DNA of 64,000 bases from Chelonoidis abingdonii (taxonomy: Eukaryota > Chordata > Testudines > Testudinidae): positions 172,978,037 to 173,042,036 of the forward strand of contig NC_133769.1 of assembly GCF_003597395.2 (NCBI RefSeq), in the 5' to 3' direction. This document shows positions 1-11,596 of this stretch, piece by piece (position 1 is the first letter of the stretch; each line of letters starts with the position of its first letter). The notes under the pieces were generated by a model. It had not been told where the DNA came from. It searched no databases and was given only the letters and a program-made list of their open reading frames with translations. Made by a program: the position numbers and the translations under genes.

Positions 1-534
1 CCTGTCTGACATGACAGTCTCACATGCTTAAAGTATTTCCTCCTCATTTTGCTTTTTTACATTTCAAAATATCAGTCCTCACTTTGTCTCTGCTGAAGAA
101 TTGGGCAGGACCTTAGGAGGACCTGAAGCATGATGCTATGTGAAGCTGTCATTAGATTGGAATCTTTCTTCCCCCTCCTGCCTCCAAATTGAGAGTCTCC
201 CACAGTTCCTCAGTTCTCTCCTCCCTGAGCCTTAAATATCACCCAGGTTTACCCATCCCTCATTATGGGGAGGGAGAGATGAAGTTCAGGTTTTACAGCC
301 TCACCTGCCATCACTGAACTGGTCTGTCAAAGAATTTACTTGCAAAAAGCGAGGGTGGGAAATATGCTAGTTTTCACACTCCCTCCCCCACCCCCAAAAT
401 AAGCAGAATAAAATTTGAACCTGTCTTTGATACTTGATAAACAGCAAAACCCCAAAGCTCCTGTTGTCTCTATTGCTCTCCTTGCTAAGCTTGTATATAC
501 CCAGAACCTGTTAAAATAATCTTAGGACTGACAT

Positions 535-690
535 AGTACTTTCCATCTGTGCAGCTCAAAGCATTTTACATAGATAGGTAAGCATTGTCTCCCCCATTTT
601 ACAGCTGGGAAAACTGAGCCAGAGAGCGGTGAAGTGACCTGGCTAAGAACACATGCTGATTCAGTGACAGCTGGCAAAAGCAACAATGTC
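535..690 (+). repeat. MIR/CORE-SINE-like repeat (unit A)
   Basis: It contains the recognisable SINE core: 'cattttacagctgggaaaac', then a 'gaagtgacctggctaag' stretch and a 'cagtgacagctgg' tail. It sits at the same place in unit B (about 26235-26395), so it predates the duplication. The strand is given as the conventional core orientation. Confidence 0.6.
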
Positions 691-1506
691 TTTAGTCTCC
701 TAGTTCAGTGGTCTCCCATAGCTGCATCCAGGTTGGAGCAATTGTGATTTATGGTGACACTATGAAGTAAGTGTGGCTCAAGGAGAAGTGAGTTTGTTTT
801 AGAATAATCTTAATGTGGAAGGGACGGGGGCTGGGATTGGAAGGCAGCAAGACAGGCAGAAAAAGGTGCTGACTTGAATCAATGTAAAGTTTAGATTCTA
901 CAAAGTTCAGCAGAAAATAGAACATATCCCCCTGCGTCCGCATGATGATTCCTGTCTTTGTGTTGTGTGCATCTGAAGGAGAATTTATATAAGTAGAGGC
1001 ACTCAGTCGTGCGGTCATAAAACCATTCACATTTCTGGGCAGATGAGGGTGGAGGAGGGAAGGGTTCTTAACCTGTGGGAGGCAGAGAATGGGGAGGAGC
1101 AGGAGCAGGGGCTGTCTGTTTTGGAGGCTCTGGACAGTGCGAAGGGAAAGTATAGAGAGCAGAGGGGAGATTTCAGAGCAGAGACCAAAACAGGGAGCTT
1201 TGTGTGTACATGTTTCTAGCATTGGAAGAGGGAAGTAGGGACTATTTGGGGAAGTTTCTGAGGTGTGTAAGGGGAAGAAGCTGAAGGGGGGAAGTCTGTG
1301 CTATGGGGAGGGTTTTGAGGACTGAGGTAATGGGAAAGCCAGAGAAAGTGGATCCAGGAACCTCATGAATTGTGAAGAGCTGGATTTCTAACCCAGCCTA
1401 CCTCCTCAGGCATTTCTGTGAAGCAAATATGACTGTAGTGCTCAGAGAGATGCTGGGCAGTAGTGAAGTGTATCACACACGGATGTGAAGGGTTGTATGC
1501 ATAAGA

Positions 1507-1727
1507 CAGTGGTTCTCAAACTTTTGTACTGGTGATGTCTTTCACACAGCAAGCCTCTGAGTGCAACCCCTCCCCCATATAAATAGAAAACACTTTTTTA
1601 TATATTTAACACCATTATAAATGCTGGAGGCAAAGCAGGGTTTAGGGTGGAGGCTGACAGCTCATGACCCTCCGTAATAACCCCGTGACCCCCTGAGGAG
1701 TCGAGACCCCCAGTTTGAGAACCCCTG
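1507..1727 (-). mobile_element. hAT-type MITE in unit A
   Basis: The ends are CAGTGGTTCTCAAACTT and CCAGTTTGAGAACCCCTG, an imperfect terminal inverted repeat. The element is bracketed by an exact 8-bp target duplication, GCATAAGA (1499-1506 and 1728-1735), typical of hAT elements. Unit B has the empty site near 27215 ('atgcataagatatttgcatt'), so the insertion came after the A/B split. The same family makes up the two arms of the composite at 21308-21890. Confidence 0.9.
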
Positions 1728-1949
1728 GCATAAGAATTTGCATTAAAAGGGAAATCCACAGACTCTCCCAGTGCTGTATCACTTTGAGCACTAGGTAAGT
1801 AAGCAATTGCATCAGCCTGTGCAACCTGAGGAGCAAATCACATTGAGGATGTGTAGAGAAGGGCTGATTGGTTTAGGGTGTGTCTGCAGAAGGGGTTTCT
1901 ATAGGTGATTTAGGAAAGTGGAGACGGGGAAGGGAAGTGAGCACTCTAT

Positions 1950-2314
1950 TTTGTGGACAGTTTGTTTGCTCTAGTGAAAGCCCAGGGCTGGGGCAGTTGG
2001 TTAATGATTGACATTCCCATTCCAATGGCTTGCTGGTGCCAGACAGGCACTCTGGTGTCAGCTACAATTACAGCAGCTGCAAATAGGAGATGAGGAGTGG
2101 GAAGAGAGAGAGCGCATGCAGTTGGACACAGACAGGTAATCTCACAGTGGAATGTGAGCCGTTTTGAGCTGTGGCCAATCAAGCGAGATGATGAGTCATA
2201 TGCAAGAAAAAGGCGCCACATTCAAGTCATCTCGTTGAAAGAGAAGCTCTTCTTGCAGATCCAAAGGGAAAAGGAAAAAAAAATTCCATGAGAATAAAAT
2301 AAACCTTTTCCAAG
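1950..2314 (+). promoter_or_regulatory. Conserved upstream block of the unit A CD200-like pseudogene
   Basis: The 360 bp before the signal exon stays alignable with units B (27440-27800), C (56540-56885) and partly D (21010-21165), better than the surrounding flank. Shared pieces include 'ggttaatgattgacattcc' and 'ctacaattacagcagctgca'. A CCAAT motif lies at 2175-2179 and an AP-1-like TGAGTCA at 2192-2198, both also in B. No TATA box is clear. A promoter or 5'UTR role is inferred from position and conservation only. Confidence 0.5.
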
Positions 2315-2396
2315 ATGCGTTTGCAGAGGGTTTGGTAGCCTGAACTCTGGCTCATTCTGCTCTGGATACTCTGCCTGCTTAGAGCTCCGTTCACAG
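2315..2396 (+). pseudogene. Signal-peptide exon of CD200-like copy A, with stop codon
   Basis: This 82-bp exon matches the unit B signal exon in length and reading frame, from ATG to a phase 1 donor (ACAG/GTGAGT). Codon 8 is TAG at 2336-2338 where B has TGG (Trp), a single G-to-A change. The remaining residues would still form a Leu-rich signal peptide, and no later in-frame ATG lies in the exon to rescue it. With the absent V exon and the C2 frameshift this marks copy A as a pseudogene. An assembly error could explain the one base, but not the three lesions together. Confidence 0.9.
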
Positions 2397-4112
2397 GTGA
2401 GTGGAGTTTCCCTTTATCCTCCTGTTTTGTATACCAGTTGCACAGCAACAATCGCTGGACAATTCAGTCCTAAATAGAGCTGAGAACATGCAACTTAAAG
2501 AAGAGGGAGTGGGAGGGGGAGAATGGACAGATAGACTGTCCTGTCAGACAATTCTAAATTGTTACTAAGAAAACTAGCAAACGCTAGTAATAGAATGTTT
2601 TGGCAGGGGCAGTGAGAGGAAATTTTTCCTTTTTATCTTATCCAATAATTCTATATATTCCCACTTATAAATATAAACCAATTAATTTTAAATTTCCCGC
2701 AATTAGAGAAAAATGTCCTGATCACTTTAACTAATAGGATAGACTCACAGAATTCTGGGAGGGGAAAAAAGCATGTCCTGTCCCCTAAGATGCAACGGCC
2801 AATATCAAATTCCCTCTCAGCTAGGGTCTGCCAGATCTCCACATCTTTACTCATATGAGTCCTGCCTGAGAAAGCCATGAGAAATTAGTGGTGAAGGTGA
2901 TTAAAGACACTATCAGTTCATCTTGCCCCCACCTCCTTTTTTTTTTTAACAGAACTCAAGACTAATGCACATTATTTATGTGATATATTGCAGAAAAACA
3001 AGGCAGTTCAGACACAGCCAATAAAAATAATTACAGGAAAAGCTGGAGAAAATTTCCATATTTAGAGAGAATAAAAAGATTGGGGCAGACAGTTAAGAGT
3101 GGCCACAATAATGGTTTGGAGATAAAGAAAGCTACAGAAATCAAGTACTCCTCTTTGTCCTGTCATCATACAAAAAGGGGACATTAAATAAAAAGGAAAA
3201 GCACCAAATTGAAAGCTGACAGAAGGATACACTTTCCCCCAGAATGCATAATGAAGTTGTAGAACTCATTGCTACAGCATAATGAGGTCATGAGCTTGGC
3301 AGGATCCAACCAGAACTGGACAGTTAGCCTGATAATGAGAACATCCACACTTATTTGCTTAGGATATATTTAAATGTGAAATGGATATAAGTTTTCCCAC
3401 TTTAGGGCATTAGCTAACCTCCAACAGAAGTTACAAAGAAATGCTACTATAGAGAGGTTATTCTATAAATTCCCACCAGGGGGTTCCAGCCCCTGCTACT
3501 CATCGCAGTCAGAGATGGGATACTGGCCTAGGTGGGCCATTGATGTGTTCTGGTATGGCAATGCCTATGTTCCCAATGGAATGTAGGTGTTACCAAAACG
3601 GATAGTCCTGTGCTGTGTTTGCAGCCCTACATAGTAATCCAAACATTGCAGCCTTTGGTTTGTACTTGAAAGCCAGAAAGTTAAACTCATCAGAACAGAA
3701 ATGGAACAGACCATTCTATTCTCATGTCCATGGTGAATGAAATTCAAAAATCATACAGGAGAAAGTGCCTTTGATTTCTTTTAAACTGTGTTCCATGTTG
3801 TTAATCTAAAGTGGTGTTAGAAATTTGGTCTTAAAAATAATTTTATTAACCAAGTATTCCTTCAGTGACTCAAGATACTGTTCCAGTCTGTCATTTTTAG
3901 GATTACAACAGCTACTAAACACTTGACCTGAATGAGGACTAGGAGCAGTGATATTCACAGAGAGAGCAGAGTGCCTTCGCATTCACAGCAAAAATCAAAG
4001 TCCACTCTTCTGCCTGGTTAATAAGGGAGTGAGGGAGGTGCCAGAGGAAGAATCTGAGATCACCTGACAGATGGTCCCTGCAGTAAAAGAGGGAAATAGA
4101 AAAATAAATCCA
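2397..4112. other. Intron 1 of copy A, no recognised element
   Basis: This intron sequence runs parallel to unit B 27883-29595 with only substitutions and small indels. It contains no coding exon or element I can name. Alignment with B stops abruptly at about 4112, just after 'gggaaatagaaaaataaatc'. Confidence 0.6.
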
Positions 4113-4432
4113 GAGACACACTGGAGGGGTGCAAGGTGCAGGCAAGGGGCTTAGGGCAGGAAGATGGGGGATGGGATGCAGGAGGGGTTCAAGCTCCGGG
4201 GTGGCAGCTGTGTGCAACAAGGCCAGAGCTGGCTCCCTGCATGCTTGCCCCAGACCTGGCCCCGGCCCCAAGCCCAGTAGCATAGCTAGGGTGGAGCAAG
4301 GGAAGTGGCTGCTGTCCTGAGCACTCACTTGGTGCTTCCCAGCACATCTGGGTCTTTGGCGGCACTCACTTCAGGATCCGCTGTGTGCATCTTGCAGCAG
4401 TGGCTCCTGCTCCCCCCACCCTCACTTTGTGA
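4113..4432. other. GC-rich filler replacing the V exon in copy A
   Basis: Unit B carries about 2.65 kb here (29600-32255), including the whole Ig V exon. Copy A instead has 320 bp of unrelated GC-rich sequence with C- and G-rich runs, and homology resumes at 'ctctggtggattggacccag'. I see no terminal inverted repeat or target duplication, so this is a deletion with filler or a replacement, not a simple insertion. Its ORFs (such as 4129-4320) resemble no protein I know. Confidence 0.75.
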
Positions 4433-4983
4433 CGGCCGGGTGATCCACTCTCTGGTGGATTGGACCCAGAATGTCCCTGTAATTTTCTATTGGACCAATT
4501 TCTGTTGGTGAGATAGACAAGCTTTGGAGCTCCACAGGGCTCATCTTCAGGTGTGGGAGTGTCACAGCTAAATAGAAGGTTGAACAGATTGTTTAGCATC
4601 AGTAGTTACCACCTGTTCTAAGTCTACGGGAGCATTCAAGGTGCAGTATCCCATTAACACCCCTGTAGTCACAGTGGGTTACAGATTGTTATGTTAATTA
4701 AGGCCATACTTAAGTCGCGGGATGCTTGTCAAATAATTGCAACTGAGTTTCAGACAAGAAATGGGAAATCACGGAAAAGTAATAATGGACCCATATTATT
4801 TACAGTAATTCAGAAAAGCTACGTCAAAATTACATTGGAAGCTTAATATTGCGGGATCTGTGATTTCTGCAATATCACAAGTTAATTAGGGCCTTTAAAA
4901 GAAGCCGTAAATGCAGTGTCTTTATTAAGACAACGATTTTCAGTATCTAGCAAAATTATGCTAAACTATCTTTTCAACCTTGT
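4433..4983. repeat. Dispersed repeat, possibly a Penelope-like 3' region (unit A)
   Basis: The stretch with 'ggaccaatttctgttggtga' followed by 'ctcatcttcaggtgtgggag' resembles a widespread turtle and crocodilian repeat tail that I associate with Penelope-like elements. It is shared with unit B (32256-32830), so it is older than the duplication. The family name comes from memory and is tentative. Confidence 0.4.
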
Positions 4984-5533
4984 TGTGATGGGTTCCCCAG
5001 GGTGCAGCCTGGGACTGTGAGACTACTGTACATACTTAACTCTCACCAGCCTGGGCTGTCTCTCACAATGCCTTGCTAGTGACAAGAAGCAAGCCTCTCC
5101 AGGTGCTGTTATCCTTCAGCACAGTCACATGAGGAGCCCCAAAGCCAGCTAGATTGCATGAATGCTCCCAGAGCCACTCATGAATCACACAGAGAAAGGC
5201 ACTAGGAAAATCCCCCCAGCTCCCAGCCTTGTACCTCAGGAATATTCCATCTTGCACTGCTCAGTATGGGCAGTGCAAATGTATTAATTGGTTCAACATT
5301 TCATCAATGGAAAGTGGATATACACCAGTCTTTGCAAACCTGAGTAGATTACTAGTAAGTTTGTATAAACTGTTTTTCTAAAGATAAACAGTAAAACACA
5401 GTTATTGACTACAAAAGAGCTTTTAAGTGATTATAAGTGATTGGTAACTAACTCTGACTTTTTGCCTAAATAAAATACGATAGAAGCATGCAGAGTAAAC
5501 TCTCAACCCTATTAGACTGGGCAACATCTAGCT

Positions 5534-5700
5534 CAGAGGTTCTCAAACTATGGTCTGTTGACCACCAGTGGTCCACGAGCTCCATTCAGTTGGTCTGCGG
5601 TAGTTCCCTTTAAGGTGAGTGCCTGGGTGGCTGCAGACAAAAAATGAAGGTCCATCCAGCTAATTAGTGGAGCTGCACAGGCGTAGCTCCACTAATTAGA
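5534..5700. mobile_element. Truncated hAT MITE nested in the unit A LTR
   Basis: It starts CAGAGGTTCTCAAACTA after ATCTAGCT (5526-5533). The full-length counterpart in B (33377-33817) ends AACCACTG followed by ATCTAGCT. In A the 3' half is gone, apparently lost in a rearrangement before the Harbinger element arrived. The 3' limit is approximate. Confidence 0.65.
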
Positions 5701-5808
5701 TGCCTGCACCCTGGAGAAGACACACATGTAAGGTGACGTTGTGGCCTTGGGGAGAAATACGTAGGAGGTGGCAGTGGGGCCATTCTCCTCTGTTGGAGTC
5801 TTAACTAA

Positions 5809-6843
5809 GGCCAGGTCTACACTGCGACTTTAAATTGGTTTAATGGCCGATATACCGATTTAACGCTGTACCCGTTCACATGACGTTGTCATTAATATCG
5901 AGTTAAACGGCTCCTTAAATCGATTTTGGAACTCCTCCCAGACGAGAGGGTAGCGCTAAAATTCGATAGTGATACTCGGATTAGGGTTCGTGTGGCCGAA
6001 ATCGATATTATTGCCTCCTAGAGGTATCCACAATGCACCACTGACCGCTCTGGTCCGCAATCCGAACTCGGATGTGGAGTGCCGGTAAGCAGGAAAAGCT
6101 CCGAGACCTTTAGAATGACATTTCCTGCTTTCACGTGTCCAGCTCTGATCAGCACGGTGGAGATGCAGTTCAAATGCAAAAGTAGCTCCTGCATTGAACC
6201 TTACGGGAGATACTAGATCTGATCGCTGTATGGTGAGACAAATCTGTTTTATCAGAGCTCCGTTAAAGAACAGGAAATGCCAAGCATTTGAAAAATAAAC
6301 TCAGGATACACAGCAGTGCGTGACAACCATAACGGGAAGCCAGAGACTCAAACGGATGGTCATGGAGGGAGGAAGGAGGGAGGGGTTTAAGAGGACTACA
6401 GCTACCATTCTCCACAGCACTATTTGCATTCTTGCTGAGCGCCCAATGTCTGTAGCTTAATACACGGTGTCTTGCATGGTTCACGGAACAGCTCGTCAGT
6501 CCCTCCCCTCCCCCAACCGTGAAAGAAAAGTAAAAAAATAATTCCTTGATACTGTAAATGTCACCCTCTGTGTACTGAATGCTGCTGGCAGACCGCGATG
6601 CTGCTGCGGTGAAGAGCAGTGTTTTCTGCCAATCACGCACTGTGCTCTCACACGGAAGTGGGAACTATGGGATGAGTGAGGAACAGCTACCCACAGTGCA
6701 CCGCTCCTGAAATCGATTTGACCATGGACGCAAACAATCGATTTTGTGATCCCACTGTGGACGTGCTAAACCGATTTTATTAGATCTGTTTTGTAATATC
6801 GGATTAAGCTAATTCGAAATAATCGTGCAGTGTAGATGTACCC
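5809..6843. mobile_element. Non-autonomous PIF/Harbinger element in unit A
   Basis: The 5' end GGCCAGGTCTACACTGC pairs with the 3' end GCAGTGTAGATGTACCC as an imperfect terminal inverted repeat. It is flanked by TAA on both sides (5806-5808 and 6844-6846), the 3-bp target typical of Harbinger. At 1035 bp it encodes no recognisable transposase; the ORFs inside, such as the minus-strand one at 6263-6640, match nothing I know. It is absent from unit B, so it came after the duplication. A transposase of this superfamily lies at 52940-54664. Confidence 0.85.
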
Positions 6844-7376
6844 TAAGTCTTCACAGTGTCCTTGTTGCTTGTAGCATAGGTGAGGGCAGGAGAAAGGCCA
6901 AGCATGGTCCCCTTGTGCTCTGTTTTATACCTTCAGTCCCATATGCTTGTAGAACACAAGTCCAGGCTTGTCTGGTGGGCATTGCTGAGTCCCCAGGCAA
7001 GGTTGAGCAATTCCTCTGGTGTGGCCTCATGCAGATGAGTCACTGAATTGTAGCTCCCTTGCTGGACAATGGCTGTTGATGGGTTGTTTCCACCCTGCCC
7101 GAAAATTGATTACTTTCCTTGCTGTTGCCTCTGGGGAGCCAATATCTGGCTGATTCCCCCCACTTACAGCATGTTTTAGTGATACCCATAGAACACAATT
7201 CTTATAATTTCCTATGCATTAATGATATACATATATGGATAGAAAAATCACTTTTGGCAGATCATAAAGTTTCCCCTGATACTGCACATAGCCTCTCTTA
7301 TATCCAGGATCACAATTATATACAGATGAGGAATATGGGGATTACAAGATGCTCCCCCAAGATATAGTATGTCACA

Positions 7377-9325
7377 CTTGTATTTAGTTGTGACACTCGA
7401 CTACCTTTACCAGACCTGAACAAGACCTCTGTGTGAGCTCAAAAGTTTGTCTCTCTCACCAACAAAAGTTGGTCCAATAAAAGCTACTGCTTTACCCACA
7501 TTGTCTCTCTATTATCCTGGGACTGACATGACTACAAAAACACTGCATAGTATGAATTTCATCATTTTAAATTCATTAATTTAAAAATATATGTTGAGTA
7601 TATAAACTTTTTGATAAAAAACTATTTCTAAACATGGAAATGGTCTTTGTGGACCTCTGACTAAACCCCTACCAACTAGTTAAGGAGGTTTTGTACGTGT
7701 TCTGTGTTAAAAGAATGTTATGAAGTCAAGCACTGAAAAGTTAGAAAATTCCATGTTTACGATCACCAAACAACTTTAATTCTACCTGCTTTTTCTCCCC
7801 TAACTACTCTGAAGGAGGCTGGGGTAGTCTTGAAAAAATATATGATCATGTAATTAAAAGCTGTATCACGTATAATGCCCAAATCAGTACTAATACAATT
7901 CTTGCCACAGCTGTTCTTCCAGCCATTCCTAGTTGGGTGTGTCTGCTGCTGCTTTGGCAATAGCATGAGCCTGGTGTTCAATGTTCATGTCTTTGATTAG
8001 TTAATTTGGCAAGAAAGAGAAAGGGAGTGGTGATCTTTAACCATTGATAATTCAGCTAAACCTGAATGGAATTTCATGGAACAAATAAAAGGCACTTCTC
8101 CAGCCTGAGGGCTTTTTCCCTGCTGGATTTCTAAGGACTCCTGCAAACCAGGAAGGTTTTGCAGCTTCTAAAAACACTTCATTCTTTTATAAAGACAAAA
8201 ATTACACAGCCTAAATATAGGGATTGCTAGCAGTTGACCTGCTAATACAAAAGGCTGTGAATGTATAAATACACAGACACAGGATCAGCAGAGACGTGAG
8301 ATGAAACAGTGTAAAATGTTCTAACATACAGCAATATTCAACTATTAGATCAGTAGAAAAGACCAGTCCAAATATGAGTCAGTTTGTCCCCCTAACATCC
8401 CCCTCCTCCTTGTGTAACAAAAGGCTCTCAAAGACGATGTTGGTTTCAATCATTGTAGAGCAAAGTTTAGCTATGCTCATGGTTATATAGCAGAACAAGC
8501 CCTTCCACTCAGCCTTGTGATCAAATCCAAGGAGGTCTCGAGTGAAGGAAAGCTTTACAAAGTTTCTCTTGTGATGTTTCCTCAACAGTTTTCAGCTGAG
8601 GAGGTGCTGGTGCCACATACTCCTAAAGAAGAAGTTAGGTCTTCCTCAAGTATTGCTGATGACCTAAAATCCACATGGATACTGGGGGTTCCACTGGGTC
8701 CATGGGCCATAAGCGTAGAGGCCCTGTGAACATACCAGGCATACCACTGATCTGCTTTATGGAGCTGAATTGACAGGGCTTTCCTTCCTGGCTATGGTTC
8801 TTGTATTCAACTCCCAAAGGGGCTCGCATGGCATGGAGAATTTCCACTCAGAAGTTAATACAGCTATTTCTGAGTGGATTTTCTCCTGGACTGATTCAAG
8901 AGAATGTGTCTCCAGGCCTACTCCTGACTTGTTCTTTCCCCATGTGTGGATCCTCAATTCAGGGAAGGGATCTCCTTGGATTTAGAGACAGGGAGGTGGT
9001 GCCTCAAAAGTGTTTATCAATACATTTTTTTTTCCATCACAAGAACAGGACACATGAATGTGCAGGGAGTTTCCTGTGGAGCTGTGAAGAAGGAACCATC
9101 TGGCCCAGTTTTCTTTAATTTCCAATCCTATGCCTCCTGCATAAAACCCTCCCTAACAGTTAAAATATAATAATAAACCATTATAATCTACGACTATAAA
9201 GCAATATATTGAACATATCAGGAATAGTCTAGTTTTCTCCATTAAAAACTTTGAACATGTCTTAGTTTTTTGGTCACTGTGTAAGGAATATTGTCATTTC
9301 CGTTGCACTCTACTTTTTCTCCTAG
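7377..9325. other. Intron 2 remainder of copy A
   Basis: Intron sequence parallel to unit B 36006-38343. At about 7410-7530 it includes a short repeat tail ('ttggtccaataaaagctact' then 'atcctgggactgacatgact') that recurs in B at 36040-36160. B has about 430 bp here (around 36510-36940) that A lacks. ORFs at 8757-9170 are chance frames across the old intron. Confidence 0.55.
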
Positions 9326-9626
9326 CGATTTCTGCAGTAAGAACTGAACTCCATTCAGATGCCAAGCAGCCCGGGGCTCCTAACTGCTGTCTGCTCAGCT
9401 ACAGCAAAACCTGCCCCAGAAATCACATGGAAGCCTGAGGGTGTCCTGATTGGCCAGCGTGAGATACATGGAGTTAAGAATGCAAATGGCACAGCAACCA
9501 TGACAACCACATGTAACAACTTTGTGAGGCTCCTGCGATCAAAGAACCTCCAGGCTTTGACTTCTGTAATAAACCACCCTATGGGAAAGAAAGAGAAGAT
9601 AATTGGCCCACTAGAGGAATATGAAG
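9326..9626 (+). pseudogene. Ig C2 exon of CD200-like copy A, frameshifted
   Basis: The exon has an intact acceptor (TTTTTCTCCTAG) and donor (GAAG/GTAGGT) but is 301 bp, against 300 bp in copy B. The extra base lies in the first 60 bp, so the N-terminal part and the CSATAKPAPEITWK part are in different frames. It keeps the first Ig cysteine and tryptophan (VCSATA and ITWK). The partner cysteine of B (ALTCVINHP) is serine here (ALTSVINHP), so the canonical disulfide could not form even without the shift. These are independent signs of relaxed constraint. Confidence 0.9.
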
Positions 9627-9689
9627 GTAGGTTACATCTGGGTGTTGGTATAGGATAGTCTGGGGAGTGGAGAGCAGAGAAAAACCATA

Positions 9690-9705
9690 CCCCCCCCCCC
9701 CCCCC
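9690..9705. repeat. Poly-C tract of 16 bases
   Basis: An uninterrupted run of 16 C just downstream of the copy A C2 exon. Copy B has no such run at the matching position (about 38700). Runs like this are prone to length error in sequencing. Confidence 0.95.
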
Positions 9706-9919
9706 AAGTACATTTAGCAATGTCCTTTTCCCCTTAGGGTCTTAAGTCCACCCCCCAAAAAAGAGAGAGAGAATAGTTTTCCAAAGAAGGTTGGTACTCT
9801 TCCGGTTGCTTTTCTTCAATGACTTGTGTCTGAAGACTTCTCTTCACTGCAACAGTGCATTCAAGTTAGTGCACTTGAGTTGCTACACATAGTGCTTTGA
9901 TAAGCAAAGTGATTGGATT

Positions 9920-10258
9920 AGATGCTAATAAGATGTTGTAACTTCAGTATCACTCCTATTTCAACCTGCTCCCCAATGGGCCAGCTAGTGCAAACTTAAA
10001 GCATCAATTAACTTGAGCTAGAGGCATGTGTGGATGAGTGTTGAGTTAAGGATAACACTCGACTTACAACTCGCACTGAATGTGCTATAAACACAAACCC
10101 TGATTTATGTCTACACAGCTGCTGGCAGGGTGCTTCCCAGTATGGGTGGACAGAGACATGCCGGCTCAGAGGGAGATAGTGTGCTAATAATACTTGTGTG
10201 GCTGTGAGTACTTGGATGGTGGCAGGGAGTAACTCACCCCAGTGAAGCACCTACGGGT
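9920..10258. other. A-specific intron segment of about 340 bp
   Basis: Between 'gattggattagatgctaat' and 'gggttacccatgctaaaatc' copy A has about 340 bp that copy B lacks; B goes almost directly from 'ttagctgctattgttac' to its solo LTR. It is either an insertion in A or a deletion in B. I do not recognise a family. Confidence 0.5.
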
Positions 10259-11487
10259 TACCCATGCTAAAATCAGACCTTCCCTTGCAATGTAGACATA
10301 CACTTAGATATTCAGAAGAGTAGGCTTTTCCTGATATTTCAATCCTGGAGCTGTTTCTGGAGCTTTAGATTAAAGGATGTCCTGTACTGAGGATTTCTAT
10401 GGATTTCTTGTAACAAATAACCTTATTTCTCATAGAAAAGATCACCAAAGAGGCCATTTTTAGAAATGATCTTTTTCTACTAAAAGTAATGTAAACATCA
10501 AAATCTTTGATTTTTTTGGTCAGTTTCAACATAATTGATTTTTTTGAATATTCATTTTCATTATTATTTTTTCATTTATTAACAACTTTGCTGAACAAAA
10601 AATGAATTAATTATTTTGAAAATAAAATTAAAAGTATATATTGAAAATCCACATTGTTGAATCTTTGATGTAAAAGGGTCCATTCTATGCTCTGTGAAAT
10701 GGAGACACCTTTGAAATTTTGAAACTTGCAACTTTTTTTTTTTTTTTTTAATTTTTCAAGTCTAAGAGGTAATAGCCAAATAAATGAGTGTACATCGGAC
10801 TCTCTTGACTAAATTTTCATAATGAATTCCTACTTAGCACTTTCAAAACATTTCACAGCTACTAACAATCCTCAAAACACATCTGTGAAATATGTATTAC
10901 TAGAATTATTTGAATTATTAGAAATATTGCAAAAATGTTATTCATACCTATTTTAAGAATGAACATCTGTATTTGTATGGCACAAAGTTATGCACTATTC
11001 ATTATTCTATTTATCAATCCTTATTCTCCTGTTTGCAAAATCTTCCATCCAACCAGAGAGCAGAAACAGAACTGTGTAACCCAGATGACCAATCACATTT
11101 CAGAAGAGCTGGTAATGGAAGTCAATGGCTCATATATACTCTATCTCTTCAAATAAACTTTGGTACACTGTTCTGTGTATAAGGAAAACATGACCAGAGA
11201 TCAGCAATGGTTTATGAACAATTCAGACACAGAAGAAAAGTTTCATGGTCAGAGTATTTACTCACCATGAATAATTGACCTGCTCTAATGAATACTCCTA
11301 TTTTACAGTTAGGAAAACTGATGCCAAGGGAGGTTAACCAACTTTTCCAGGTTTTACACTTAGTTTAGAACTCAGTTTAGAATTCAGTGATTCCTGGTTT
11401 CCAGTATCTAGAAAGGAAACATAAGAAAAGCTTTGACATCCATTTGGGTTCTGTGTGACATTTGGTGTTTGCTAATTTGCATTTCAG

Positions 11488-11596
11488 CATCTGACGAGGA
11501 CAGCAAAATATATATCTGGAAAGTGCTTTTCATAGTTTCTTTTACTCTGAATGCCGTAAGTGTCACCATCATCATCAAGAAAAGCAAAGTGAATAA
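11488..11596 (+). pseudogene. Transmembrane exon of CD200-like copy A
   Basis: This 109-bp exon (phase 1 in, phase 2 out) encodes a short acidic stalk, ASDEDSKIYIW, and then about 22 hydrophobic residues ending in a basic IIIKKSK stop-transfer segment. It differs from the copy B exon (41155-41263) by a few substitutions and has no lesion of its own. It is called a pseudogene exon only because the rest of copy A is broken. Confidence 0.85.

Larger units (their letters stand above)
4984..7376 (+). mobile_element. Solo LTR (TGTGATGGG family) in unit A, carrying nested insertions
   Basis: It begins TGTGATGGG and ends GTATGTCACA, with TG...CA termini, and is flanked by the 5-bp duplication CTTGT (4979-4983 and 7377-7381). 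Unit B has the same LTR at the same site (32831-36005), so it predates the duplication. Without the nested Harbinger element (5809-6843) it is about 1.36 kb. No gag, pol or env coding sequence is present. The LTR that splits the V exon of copy C (62788-63962) belongs to the same family. Confidence 0.8.

Noticed and set aside
1642..1836. Minus-strand ORF with repeats at 21562-21792
   Set aside because: It spans the hAT MITE and its flank; the similarity to 21562-21792 is explained by the inverted composite copy, not by a gene family.
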